From contig CAKTMK010000041.1 of assembly GCA_934574045.1 (NCBI GenBank), forward strand, positions 1 to 19,645: a DNA stretch of 19,645 nt, written 5' to 3'. The position numbers were made by a program, and so were the translations under genes. The DNA is from an uncultured Oscillibacter sp. (lineage in GTDB: Bacteria > Bacillota > Clostridia > Oscillospirales > Oscillospiraceae). Below, piece after piece: positions 1-6,267 of this stretch. Every line of letters starts with the position of its first letter. The first letter of the stretch is position 1. The notes under the pieces were generated by a model. The model searched no databases, had not been told where the DNA came from, and saw only the letters and a list, made by a program, of their open reading frames with translations.

Positions 1-533
1 ATGGACCGGCCCAGCGCCCGGGCCTCGTCCAGCGCGGGATTTCCCTGAATGTCGTTCCGGTCCCGCACGCCCCGGACCAGCACCTGCCCGGCGTCCTCCA
101 GATGGAAGAAGTTCAGCGCCAGCCGGTACTGGACGAGGATGGAGTCGAACAGCTCCGGCAGCTCCGCGCCGCCCACCAGCAGCAGCGCCAGCTTTCGGAT
201 GGGGAACGTATTGCGCATGGGCGTGTGCAGCCGGTCGATGACCGCCTTGAGCTGGGCGCTCAGTCCGTAAAAATATACCGGCGAGGCGATGACCAGCACG
301 TCCGCCTGACGCAGCGCGTCATAGACCTCCGCCATGCCGTCCGTCTGCGCGCAGCGGTTTCCCTCGCTGGTATAGCAGAAGTTGCAGCCGGTGCAGGGCT
401 TCACGGCAAGGTCCGCCGCGGATAGCAGCTTCACCTCGTTGTGCTCCGCCGCGCCCTCGGCAAAGGCCCGGGCCAGCGTCTCCGTGTTGCCGCCCCGGCG
501 GACGCTGCCGCACAGGATCACGATCTTACTCAT
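1..533 (-). CDS. Flavodoxin-family NAD(P)H-dependent oxidoreductase, 3' end outside window
   Basis: The gene begins at ATG 533-531 and stays open to the window edge, giving about 177 residues. The N-terminus MSKIVILCGSVRRGGNTETL is the FMN-phosphate-binding loop of the flavodoxin/NADPH-dependent FMN reductase fold. KPCTGCNFCYTS follows near residue 47; a C-x2-C-x2-C cluster at this place is typical of the iron-sulfur flavoprotein-like branch. ADVLVIASPVYFYGLSAQLK is the second flavin-contact strand and loop. The likely role is cytoplasmic flavin-dependent electron transfer or reduction of small substrates; the natural substrate cannot be told. The start overlaps the stop of the upstream membrane methyltransferase-like gene by ATGA, so the two are probably translationally coupled. 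The C-terminus is not visible. The family call is firm, the function is not. Confidence 0.85.
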   Translation of the reverse strand, partial: MSKIVILCGSVRRGGNTETLARAFAEGAAEHNEVKLLSAADLAVKPCTGCNFCYTSEGNRCAQTDGMAEVYDALRQADVLVIASPVYFYGLSAQLKAVIDRLHTPMRNTFPIRKLALLLVGGAELPELFDSILVQYRLALNFFHLEDAGQVLVRGVRDRNDIQGNPALDEARALGRS

Positions 534-1159
534 TTGGCTTCCGCTCCTTTCATGTTCCGGGCGCCCAGATAGCGGAACACCCGCCGCTTGTATTGCAGAT
601 ACGGCTCGCCGAACGTGGCCGCCATGTACCGCTCCTCCTGCAAGATCTGCAAGTGCAGCATGACGGCGGCAAAGGCGGTGAACAGCCCCGTCAGCGGGTT
701 GCAGAACATCAGGAACACGCCCAGATACTGGAGGTCGAAGCCCAGAAACGCCGGGTTGCGGCTCCATGCGTAGATGCCGCCGGTGACCAGCTCCGTCCGG
801 TCCGTTTCGGGGATGCCGGCCCGCCAGCTGTCCCGCATGCACAGCACGGAGACGAGGAAAATGAGATCCCCCAGCGCCGCGGTGCACAGCCCGGTAAACC
901 GCCCGCCGGGCGGCATATGGTTCCAGTCCATTGCGATGGACAGGAGCTGGACCGGGACGATGCCGAATGTGGCGACGGACATCAGCGTTTCCACGGTGTG
1001 GAGCGTTTTCTCCTTCCGCCGCCCGATCTGATGGGTGCGGATGCCCCGGCGCTTCTGCGCCAGCATTTTGGTAAAGTAGATCCCGTAAAACACGGCCAGC
1101 GCGGCCAGCGCCCCCGCCCGGTAGGGCGTCAGCGTCTCCAATGGGAACTGCACGGTCAT
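530..1159 (-). CDS. Isoprenylcysteine carboxyl methyltransferase-family membrane protein
   Basis: This is a 209-residue integral membrane protein. I chose ATG 1159-1157 because AAAGGAAG sits just upstream; longer reading in this frame only runs antisense to the divergent cupin gene. Hydrophobic segments lie at about residues 12-31, 58-76, 88-107 and 143-170. The C-terminal half carries the ICMT/PEMT-type signature: GGIYAWSRNPAFLG (127-140), a following Glu-Glu-Arg (175-177), and FGEPYLQYKRRVFRY (183-197). In characterised relatives these residues bind S-adenosylmethionine and methylate a lipid-like or prenyl-cysteine substrate. Bacteria lack prenylated CaaX proteins, so the substrate is unknown. 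Its stop overlaps the flavodoxin-family start (ATGA), so the two form an operon. A strong hairpin occupies the leader. Confidence 0.85.
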   Translation of the reverse strand: MTVQFPLETLTPYRAGALAALAVFYGIYFTKMLAQKRRGIRTHQIGRRKEKTLHTVETLMSVATFGIVPVQLLSIAMDWNHMPPGGRFTGLCTAALGDLIFLVSVLCMRDSWRAGIPETDRTELVTGGIYAWSRNPAFLGFDLQYLGVFLMFCNPLTGLFTAFAAVMLHLQILQEERYMAATFGEPYLQYKRRVFRYLGARNMKGAEAK

Positions 1160-1172
1160 CGCTTCCTTTCGC

Positions 1173-1192
1173 GCTCCCGGTACACCGGGAGC
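1173..1192 (-). promoter_or_regulatory. Leader hairpin upstream of the methyltransferase-like gene
   Basis: GCTCCCGG and CCGGGAGC form a perfect 8-bp stem around a four-base loop (TACA on the plus strand, TGTA on the minus). It ends about 13 nt before the start codon and abuts the AAAGGAAG ribosome binding site. There is no T-run, so it is not a normal terminator. It could protect the mRNA 5' end or modulate ribosome access. Confidence 0.4.
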
Positions 1193-1210
1193 TTTCTTCT
1201 CTTCGTGCCT

Positions 1211-1239
1211 ATGATACCATGCTGTCCGGGGCCGCGCCA
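1211..1239 (-). promoter_or_regulatory. Candidate promoter for the methyltransferase-like/flavodoxin-like operon
   Basis: Reading the minus strand, TGGCGC (1239-1234) and TATCAT (1216-1211) are separated by exactly 17 bp. The -10 is good and the -35 weak. It mirrors the divergent cupin promoter, which has the same TATCAT hexamer and spacing. Confidence 0.4.
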
Positions 1240-1288
1240 GACCGAAATTATGGGGAATTGTGTCCATTTTATAGATCGGCCCCGGCGC

Positions 1289-1317
1289 TTGCGCGCGGAG
1301 GCGGTTTGTGGTATCAT
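1289..1317 (+). promoter_or_regulatory. Candidate sigma-70-type promoter for the cupin/TSUP operon
   Basis: TTGCGC (1289-1294), a 17-bp spacer and TATCAT (1312-1317) lie 35 bp before the cupin start. The -10 sits in GGTATCATAG, which recurs as an inverted copy over the divergent -10. Confidence 0.5.
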
Positions 1318-1352
1318 AGCTTCCATCTTGTTTCGGAAGGGAAGCGGAGCTT

Positions 1353-1700
1353 ATGATCGTTCGCGCGGAGGACCGGAAGCAGATCCTCACCCCCAACGCC
1401 CGGGGCGGGACCGGCACGCTGGACAAGCGGGAGTACGTGCTGGAGCGGATGCCGGAGCGGGCCAGAATGTTCGCCGAGATCCGGCTGGAGCCGGGCTGCA
1501 CGCTGGGCGTCCATCCCCACGTGGGGGCGTATGAGATCTTTTTCTATAAGGAGGGCGAGATCGTCCTCAACGACAACGGCGTGGAGCGCACCATGCACCC
1601 CGGCGACTTCTCCATCTGCTACGACGGAGAGAGCCACGGCATTGCCAACCGCACCGACCGGCCCGCGTCGCTGTTCGCGGCCATCATCTATACGGAGTGA
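1353..1700 (+). CDS. Small single-domain cupin protein
   Basis: A 115-residue protein whose start at ATG 1353 is supported by the purine-rich GGAAGGGAAGCGGAG just upstream. It is almost entirely one cupin barrel. Motif 1 is seen as GVHPHVGAYEIFFYKEG, with His54, His56 and Glu61 as likely metal ligands. Motif 2 is HPGDFSICYDGESHGIAN, with His95 as the fourth ligand. Free-standing cupins of this size are isomerases, dioxygenase-like enzymes or small-molecule sensors, and nothing here separates these. The TSUP-family exporter follows after 59 bp on the same strand, so the cupin may act on, or sense, the exporter's substrate; this is inference. The fold is confident, the reaction unknown. Confidence 0.8.
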   Translation: MIVRAEDRKQILTPNARGGTGTLDKREYVLERMPERARMFAEIRLEPGCTLGVHPHVGAYEIFFYKEGEIVLNDNGVERTMHPGDFSICYDGESHGIANRTDRPASLFAAIIYTE

Positions 1701-1703
1701 CCC

Positions 1704-1737
1704 GCAGCAGGCGCGACATACATGTCGCGCCTGCTGC
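1704..1737 (+). promoter_or_regulatory. Very strong intercistronic hairpin between cupin and TSUP genes
   Basis: Bases 1704-1719 and 1722-1737 are perfect 16-base inverted repeats, giving a 15-bp stem with the loop TACA. No T-run follows on either strand, so it is not a standard intrinsic terminator. It begins 3 bp after the cupin stop and ends 22 bp before the exporter start. This fits an mRNA-processing or stability element that sets different expression of the two genes. Confidence 0.55.
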
Positions 1738-1759
1738 ATCAGAGATCAGGAGAAAATTT

Positions 1760-2527
1760 ATGCTGAAATTTCTTGTCTGCATGGCCGCCGGACTGGGGGC
1801 GGGCCTCGGCACCGGCTTCGCCGGAATGAGCGCCGCCGCCGTCATCAGCCCTATGCTCATCACATTCCTGCACATGGACCCGTATCTGGCCGTGGGCGTC
1901 GCGCTGGCCAGCGACGTTCTGGCCAGCGCCGTTTCCGCCTATACCTATGGGAAGAATGGGAATCTGGACGTGCGCAGCGGCCTTGTCATGATGGCGGCCG
2001 TCCTGTGCTTCACCGCGGTGGGGAGCTGGATCGCCAGCATCGTGCCGAAGGCCACCATGGGCAGCTTTTCCGTGATGATGACGCTGCTGCTGGGCGTGAA
2101 GTTCATCGTCCGGCCGGTGATCGCGCCGAAAAAGCGGCTGGAGAGCGCCACGGCCCGGCAGAAGGCGGTCCGCTCGCTGGTCTGCGGCGCGGGCGTGGGC
2201 TTCATCTGCGGCTTTGTGGGCGCGGGCGGCGGCATGATGATGCTGCTGGTGCTCACGTCCGTGCTGGGCTACGAGTTAAAGACCGCCGTGGGGACCAGCG
2301 TGTTCATCATGAGCGCCACGGCGCTCACCGGCGCGGCCAGCCACTTTTTCATCGGCGGACTGCCGGACCTGCCCACGCTGGTCCTCTGCGCCGCCAGCAC
2401 GCTGCTCTTTGCCCGGATGGCGGCGCTGTTTGCCAACCGCGCCGCGCCGGAGACGCTCAACCGCGTCACCGGAGCCATCCTCGTGGTGCTGGGCGCGGCC
2501 ATTCTGGCCGTGCGGCATTTCGGGTGA
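1760..2527 (+). CDS. TSUP-family (TauE/SafE) membrane exporter
   Basis: A 255-residue, strongly hydrophobic protein. ATG 1760 is chosen because CAGGAGA lies 6 bp upstream and the first membrane segment starts there; an earlier start would place the intercistronic hairpin inside the coding region. The protein shows the two-halves layout of the TSUP family. The N-terminal half has GLGTGFAGMSAAAVISPML, and a similar glycine-rich element opens the second half (GVGFICGFVGAGGGMMMLL). About seven or eight membrane helices are expected. Family members move sulfite, sulfoacetate, sulfolactate or other organic anions across the cytoplasmic membrane; no substrate can be assigned. It is the second gene of an operon with the cupin, and an intrinsic terminator follows 17 bp after the stop. 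Confidence 0.88.
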   Translation: MLKFLVCMAAGLGAGLGTGFAGMSAAAVISPMLITFLHMDPYLAVGVALASDVLASAVSAYTYGKNGNLDVRSGLVMMAAVLCFTAVGSWIASIVPKATMGSFSVMMTLLLGVKFIVRPVIAPKKRLESATARQKAVRSLVCGAGVGFICGFVGAGGGMMMLLVLTSVLGYELKTAVGTSVFIMSATALTGAASHFFIGGLPDLPTLVLCAASTLLFARMAALFANRAAPETLNRVTGAILVVLGAAILAVRHFG

Positions 2528-2544
2528 CGGGAGCTTTCATAGAC

Positions 2545-2579
2545 CGCGCCCCGGAGTAATGCTCCGGGACGCGTTTTTT
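2545..2579 (+). terminator. Intrinsic terminator after the TSUP gene
   Basis: CGCGCCCCGGAG and CTCCGGGACGCG form a stem with one C/A mismatch and a five-base loop (TAATG). Six T follow immediately at 2574-2579. It ends the cupin/TSUP transcript. Confidence 0.9.
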
Positions 2580-2700
2580 CCGCTTGCCGTATAAAAGCAG
2601 ATAAAACTTCGCTGGTTTTCGCAAAAGCAAATTTAATTTTACAGTAACTGGAACTTATACAAGGCTGGTTGCAAAATTCACAAAAAAATGAAAAAAGTTA

Positions 2701-2729
2701 TTGACTTTTTAACAGCGGAAGGATATCTT
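2701..2729 (+). promoter_or_regulatory. Candidate promoter for the chemotaxis receptor
   Basis: TTGACT (2701-2706), a 17-bp spacer and TATCTT (2724-2729) lie about 80 bp before the receptor start, in the most AT-rich part of the 280-bp gap 2528-2807. I see no clear sigma-D motif (TAAA / GCCGATAT) of the kind usual for motility genes. The rest of the gap holds the terminator above and no gene. Confidence 0.55.
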
Positions 2730-2807
2730 ATTATCGATCTGAAATGTAACCATTGCATAATGAAAATGCGCCTTCTAACGAAAGAGAGATAACGGAGGAA
2801 TTCACGT

Positions 2808-4907
2808 ATGTTCGTTGCGGGTAAAGGTAAGAAAGCCGAGAAGGAAAAGAAGGTAAAGACAGAAAGAGCCGGGACGCGCCGTCTGGGCGTCAGCGGAAAG
2901 CTGATCTTGAACATGGCGATCCCAACGGGCGTCATTCTGACCCTTTTGACGATCGTGCTCGTGATGGTGACCACGACCACGATTCATGGCCTGAAAAACA
3001 AGGACATCGAGACCCAGATGGAGGACGTCTCCGAGCAGGTCGAGCAGTATTTTGAGCCCTATTTCGTGAGCGAAGCGTTTATCAGCGGACAGACCTCCGT
3101 GAAGCAGATCCTCGGCGAGATGCAGCGGGAGCCGTCTACCTACCGCTTTGAGACGTCGGAGTATTACCGGGAGGCGTTGAAGGATCTGGAGCGGGCCGCC
3201 TCCATCAGCGGCGACGCGGTGGAGGGCGTGTGGCTGGCCGGCGTGAAAAACAGCGAGTACATGCAGTCCGACGGCTACGTGACGGACAAGTCCTTTGACA
3301 TCACGGGCAGAGTCTGGTATCAGCTTCTGCAGGAGAACCCCGGCTACAACATCCTGACCCCCGCCTATGAGGACACCGCCACCGGCAACCTGATCGTCAC
3401 CGTGGTGACGCCGTATACCGACGCCACGGGAAATCTCATCGGCGTGATCGGCATCGACCTTTCGCTGAACGCCTTGATGGAGTATTTCAGCTCCATCAAG
3501 ATCGGCGAGACTGGATACCTTATGGTCTATGATTACAACCAGAACGTTATTTATCACCCCGACGATTCGCTCCTGATGAAGAATCTGACGGAGCTTCCGT
3601 ATTCCGACAATATGAAGACGCTGCTGACCAACGGCGAGGACAGCGGCGTGATCAAGTATCAGCGCGGCGGCGTGAATTATTATGGCGCTACCCACTTCGT
3701 CTCCATCTACCACTGGACGTTGCTGGCCTGCATGCCCGCCAGCGAGTACAATCAGGAGGTGAACAGCGTCTTTGCGGTGCTGGTGATCGGCTGCCTGCTG
3801 TGCATCCTCATCACCGGACTGATCTGCCTGTTCCGGACCCGGGCCATCGTCAGCCCGCTCCAGAATATCGGCAAGATCGCGCAGGGCTTTGCCCGGGGCG
3901 AGCTGGACGCCGACATCCAGAGAAATTCCAACGACGAGATCGGCGACTTGGAGGACGCCTTCGCGCGAACACAGACGGACCTGAAGGAGATCATCTCCGA
4001 CATTGCCCGCGTGCTGGGCGAGATGTCCCACAAGAACCTGACGGCCCAGACCTCGGCCACGTACACCGGCGACTTTGTGCAGATCAAGGAATCTCTGCAG
4101 GGCATCACCCGCTCCATGAACGAGGCCATGTCTCAGGTGCGCATGGCCGCCAGTCAGGTGGACGCCGGGTCGAATCAGGTCTCCAGCGGCGCGCAGGCTC
4201 TGGCGCAGGGCGCCACGGAGCAGGCCAGCTCCGTGGAGGAGCTTTCCGCCACCGCGTCTGAGATCTCCCAGAAGATCACCGCCACCGCCCAGCGGGCGGA
4301 CCGCGCCAGCGAGGAGGTGCGGACCGCCGGGGAAAAGGTGGAGGAGAGCACGCAGAAGATGCGTCAGCTGGTCTCCGCCATGGGCGAGATCAAGCAAAGC
4401 TCCGACGAGATCCAGGTCATCATCAAGACCATTGACGATATCGCGTTCCAGACGAATATTCTGGCGCTGAACGCCGCCGTGGAGGCCGCCCGGGCCGGAG
4501 AGGCCGGCAAGGGCTTCGCCGTGGTGGCGGACGAGGTGCGCAATCTGGCGGGCAAGTCCGCCGAGGCGTCCAAGAAGACGCAGGATCTGATCCTCAACTC
4601 CATCGCCGCCGTGCACAAGGGCAACGAGCTGGCGGACGGCGTCGCCGCCGCGCTGGAGGAGACCGCCACCTACGCAAGTCAGGCGGTGACCTCCGCACAG
4701 GAGATCTCCCAGAGCGCGTCTGAGGAAGCCACGGCGGTGGCCCAGATCACGCAGGGACTGGATCAGGTCACTGCGGTGGTGCAGACCAACTCCGCCACGG
4801 CGGAGGAGAGCGCCGCCGCCAGCGAGGAGCTGTCCAGTCAGGCCGCGATGATGCAGTCCCTGATCGGCACGTTCCAGATCGACGAGCGGTTTGCGAAGAA
4901 CAACTGA
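2808..4907 (+). CDS. Methyl-accepting chemotaxis protein with dCACHE sensor
   Basis: A 699-residue transmembrane receptor that reports an external ligand to CheA/CheW. ATG 2808 is preceded by AACGGAGGAA. In order: a basic cytoplasmic tail (1-30), TM1 (about 31-58), an extracellular dCACHE-type sensor (about 60-315), TM2 (about 321-342), HAMP (343-395), and a long signalling coiled coil. The conserved hairpin tip is DDIAFQTNILALNAAVEAAR (543-562), followed by AGKGFAVVADEVRNL. The sensor shows the pattern seen in amino-acid-binding dCACHE domains: Arg168-x-Trp170-Tyr171, Tyr187, Asp189 and Asp217 (GVIGIDL). That ligand class is a reasonable guess, not proven. No C-terminal CheR-tethering pentapeptide is present. 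The gene stands alone with its own promoter and terminator. Confidence 0.95.
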   Translation: MFVAGKGKKAEKEKKVKTERAGTRRLGVSGKLILNMAIPTGVILTLLTIVLVMVTTTTIHGLKNKDIETQMEDVSEQVEQYFEPYFVSEAFISGQTSVKQILGEMQREPSTYRFETSEYYREALKDLERAASISGDAVEGVWLAGVKNSEYMQSDGYVTDKSFDITGRVWYQLLQENPGYNILTPAYEDTATGNLIVTVVTPYTDATGNLIGVIGIDLSLNALMEYFSSIKIGETGYLMVYDYNQNVIYHPDDSLLMKNLTELPYSDNMKTLLTNGEDSGVIKYQRGGVNYYGATHFVSIYHWTLLACMPASEYNQEVNSVFAVLVIGCLLCILITGLICLFRTRAIVSPLQNIGKIAQGFARGELDADIQRNSNDEIGDLEDAFARTQTDLKEIISDIARVLGEMSHKNLTAQTSATYTGDFVQIKESLQGITRSMNEAMSQVRMAASQVDAGSNQVSSGAQALAQGATEQASSVEELSATASEISQKITATAQRADRASEEVRTAGEKVEESTQKMRQLVSAMGEIKQSSDEIQVIIKTIDDIAFQTNILALNAAVEAARAGEAGKGFAVVADEVRNLAGKSAEASKKTQDLILNSIAAVHKGNELADGVAAALEETATYASQAVTSAQEISQSASEEATAVAQITQGLDQVTAVVQTNSATAEESAAASEELSSQAAMMQSLIGTFQIDERFAKNN

Positions 4908-5000
4908 TCGGCGGACGGCTGAGCGTCCCGGCAGAAGGCGGGGAGCGCGCGCGGCCGAATGCGGAAAATGCGGCAAAGAGATACAGTAAAGCAAAGAACA

Positions 5001-5034
5001 GCGCGCCCGGAGCCGACGGCTCCGGGCGCGCTTT
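5001..5034 (+). terminator. Terminator-like hairpin after the chemotaxis receptor
   Basis: GCGCGCCCGGAGCC and GGCTCCGGGCGCGC form a perfect 14-bp stem with loop GAC, followed by only TTT and, a little later, TTTT. It lies 93 bp after the receptor stop. The T-run is short, so termination may be partial. Confidence 0.65.
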
Positions 5035-5202
5035 GCGCGGTTTTCGCAGGAGAGAAGAAACGGCGGGCCGTCTGCCAGCGGAGCGCGGAGCCGGAAGCCA
5101 GCGCGGCCTGTTTCTGCGGTGCGCCGGGGCCGCACGGCCATCCGGTATGGTCCCTGCCTGTACGCGTCTGGCGGACGGTCCCCGGCTATGTGCATACGAA
5201 GC

Positions 5203-5246
5203 GGCGGCGGTACAGTCCTCAAAAAAGGACTGTACCGCCGCCTTTT
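5203..5246 (+). terminator. Second, longer terminator hairpin between receptor and NUDIX gene
   Basis: Bases 5203-5219 and 5226-5242 form a perfect 17-bp stem with loop CAAAAA and a following TTTT on the plus strand. On the minus strand, where the NUDIX gene ends 26 bp away, the stem is present but no T-run follows. It probably backs up termination of the receptor transcript and may stabilise the NUDIX 3' end. The remainder of the 364-bp gap 4908-5271 shows no convincing gene. Confidence 0.75.
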
Positions 5247-5271
5247 GTGATAGTTTTCCCGCAAAACCCGC

Positions 5272-5889
5272 TCACGAAAACCGCGCCAGCTTGGCGTTGA
5301 GCTTGGCGTTGAGCTTGGCGTAGATCCGCTCCCGGAACCATGGCTCCGAGGACGCGGCCACGGCCCCCTCCGGGGAGAACCAGCCCACCCGGCTGTTCTC
5401 GTCCGGCTTGCAGCGGATGGGCGCTGCCGGGTCCGCCTCCAGCAGGTACGTCACGTTCAGATGCAGGTGGGACGGGACGTAAACGCCCCGCTTCTCGTGG
5501 CCGTCCACCGTCAGGATCTCCACGGAGTAGATGGCGGGGGACACGGGCCGCACCTGCGTCAGGCCGGATTCCTCCCGTACCTCCCGCATGGAAACGGAGA
5601 GCAGGTCCCGCTCGCCGTCGGCATGGCCGCCCAGCCACGCCCACGAGTTGTAAAGATTGTGATAGGCCATCAGCACCTGCGTCCGGTCGGGGGAGACGAC
5701 CCACGCCGACGCGGTCAGGTGTCCGGCGGGGTTTTCCCGGGAATACAGCTCCTCGCCGCCGCGCAGGCGGCGCAGCAGCTCCGCCCGGTCCCGCTCCTCC
5801 TGTTCGTTCCACGGTTCAAAGCGCTCCAGCGCCTCGGTCAGCTCCACCGGCTCCGCTTCCTTTCCTGTGTGTCCGCCAATGGCGGACAT
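5272..5889 (-). CDS. NUDIX hydrolase
   Basis: Up to 205 residues from ATG 5889. The NUDIX region WAWLGGHADGERDL... runs into MREVREESGL (101-110), where Glu103, Glu106 and Glu107 are the expected metal ligands. The GGHADG spacing is that of a NUDIX subgroup in which the upstream consensus Glu is shifted by one residue. Such enzymes hydrolyse a nucleoside diphosphate linked to another moiety; substrate unknown. Two starts compete. ATG 5889 has GGAG eight bases upstream but sits in a hairpin. GTG 5847 has a strong purine tract (AGGAAAGGAAGCGGAG) ahead and would give 191 residues beginning VELTEALERF, close to the usual family start. The C-terminus ends in an in-frame tandem repeat (AKLN). The gene has no close partner. 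Confidence 0.88.
   Translation of the reverse strand: MSAIGGHTGKEAEPVELTEALERFEPWNEQEERDRAELLRRLRGGEELYSRENPAGHLTASAWVVSPDRTQVLMAYHNLYNSWAWLGGHADGERDLLSVSMREVREESGLTQVRPVSPAIYSVEILTVDGHEKRGVYVPSHLHLNVTYLLEADPAAPIRCKPDENSRVGWFSPEGAVAASSEPWFRERIYAKLNAKLNAKLARFS
5288..5321. repeat. 12-bp tandem repeat, 2.8 copies, inside the NUDIX 3' end
   Basis: AGCTTGGCGTTG occurs at 5288-5299 and 5300-5311, then 10 bases of a third copy at 5312-5321. On the minus strand it encodes the repeating peptide AKLN near the C-terminus. Copy-number change would keep the frame. Confidence 0.9.
5870..5888 (-). promoter_or_regulatory. Palindrome covering the NUDIX start codon
   Basis: TGTCCGCCA and TGGCGGACA are 9-base inverted repeats around a single base. 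In the minus-strand mRNA they form an 8-bp hairpin that contains the second and third bases of the ATG at 5889. It could hide that start codon and favour the GTG at 5847. Confidence 0.45.
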
Positions 5890-5910
5890 TTTCTCCGGCG
5901 CTCCGCGCCG

Positions 5911-6177
5911 TCATGCCGTTTCAAATCCCTTTGCCACGTCCTCCGGCGGCTTTCGGATGGGCAGGTGCTGGGGGCAGATCTTCTCGCATTTGCCGCACTT
6001 CAGGCAGTCGGACGCCTTGCGTCCCGGCCCGGTGTGGACCACGCCGTAATAGCAGTCCGCGTTCCAGTCGTGATAGAGCTGCTTGACGTTCATGTCGGCG
6101 AACAGGCCGGGGATGGAGATATGCTTTGGGCAGCCGTCCGTGCAGCCCGTCCAGAACGGCCCGCGCCCCGCAGACAT
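5911..6177 (-). pseudogene. C-terminal remnant of an Fe-S aldo/keto reductase
   Basis: An open frame of 88 residues matches only the C-terminal ferredoxin-like tail of the aldo/keto reductase family that carries 4Fe-4S clusters. TDGCPKHISIPGLF is followed by a linker, then DCLKCGKCEKICPQHLPIR (57-75) and a final EDVAKGFE helix. The second cluster is complete: Cys58, Cys61, Cys64, Cys68. The first is damaged: only Cys12 and Cys16 remain of the usual C-x2-C-x2-C-x3-C. The roughly 280-residue barrel domain expected upstream is absent, since the next gene's stop is only 90 bp away. I read it as a deletion relic. A live mini-ferredoxin cannot be excluded, as the frame is intact and a GGGCGGA precedes the ATG. 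Confidence 0.65.
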
Positions 6178-6267
6178 TCCGCCCTGTACCGGGAAAAGGC
6201 CCCGTTTCCTGATCCCTGTACGGGGACGCGCCGCTCCGGCTCCGCTCTCCGCGTCCGGCGGCGGGAG

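Noticed and set aside
530..1501. A 323-residue version of the methyltransferase-like protein
   Set aside because: The extra N-terminal part is antisense to the cupin gene and crosses its promoter; ATG 1159 has a good ribosome binding site.
2656..2662. TATACAA upstream of the chemotaxis receptor as another Crp/Fnr-type site
   Set aside because: The matching TTG half-site is absent at the right spacing; a single 7-base match in AT-rich DNA is expected by chance.
4908..5200. Small proteins in the gap after the chemotaxis receptor
   Set aside because: Open frames there are Arg/Ala-rich, lack ribosome binding sites and run through the terminator hairpins.
2802..5264. An 820-codon open frame antisense to the chemotaxis receptor
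   Set aside because: It mirrors a well-supported gene, has low-complexity His/Gly/Leu/Arg-rich content and no family motif. Long antisense frames are common in GC-rich coding DNA.
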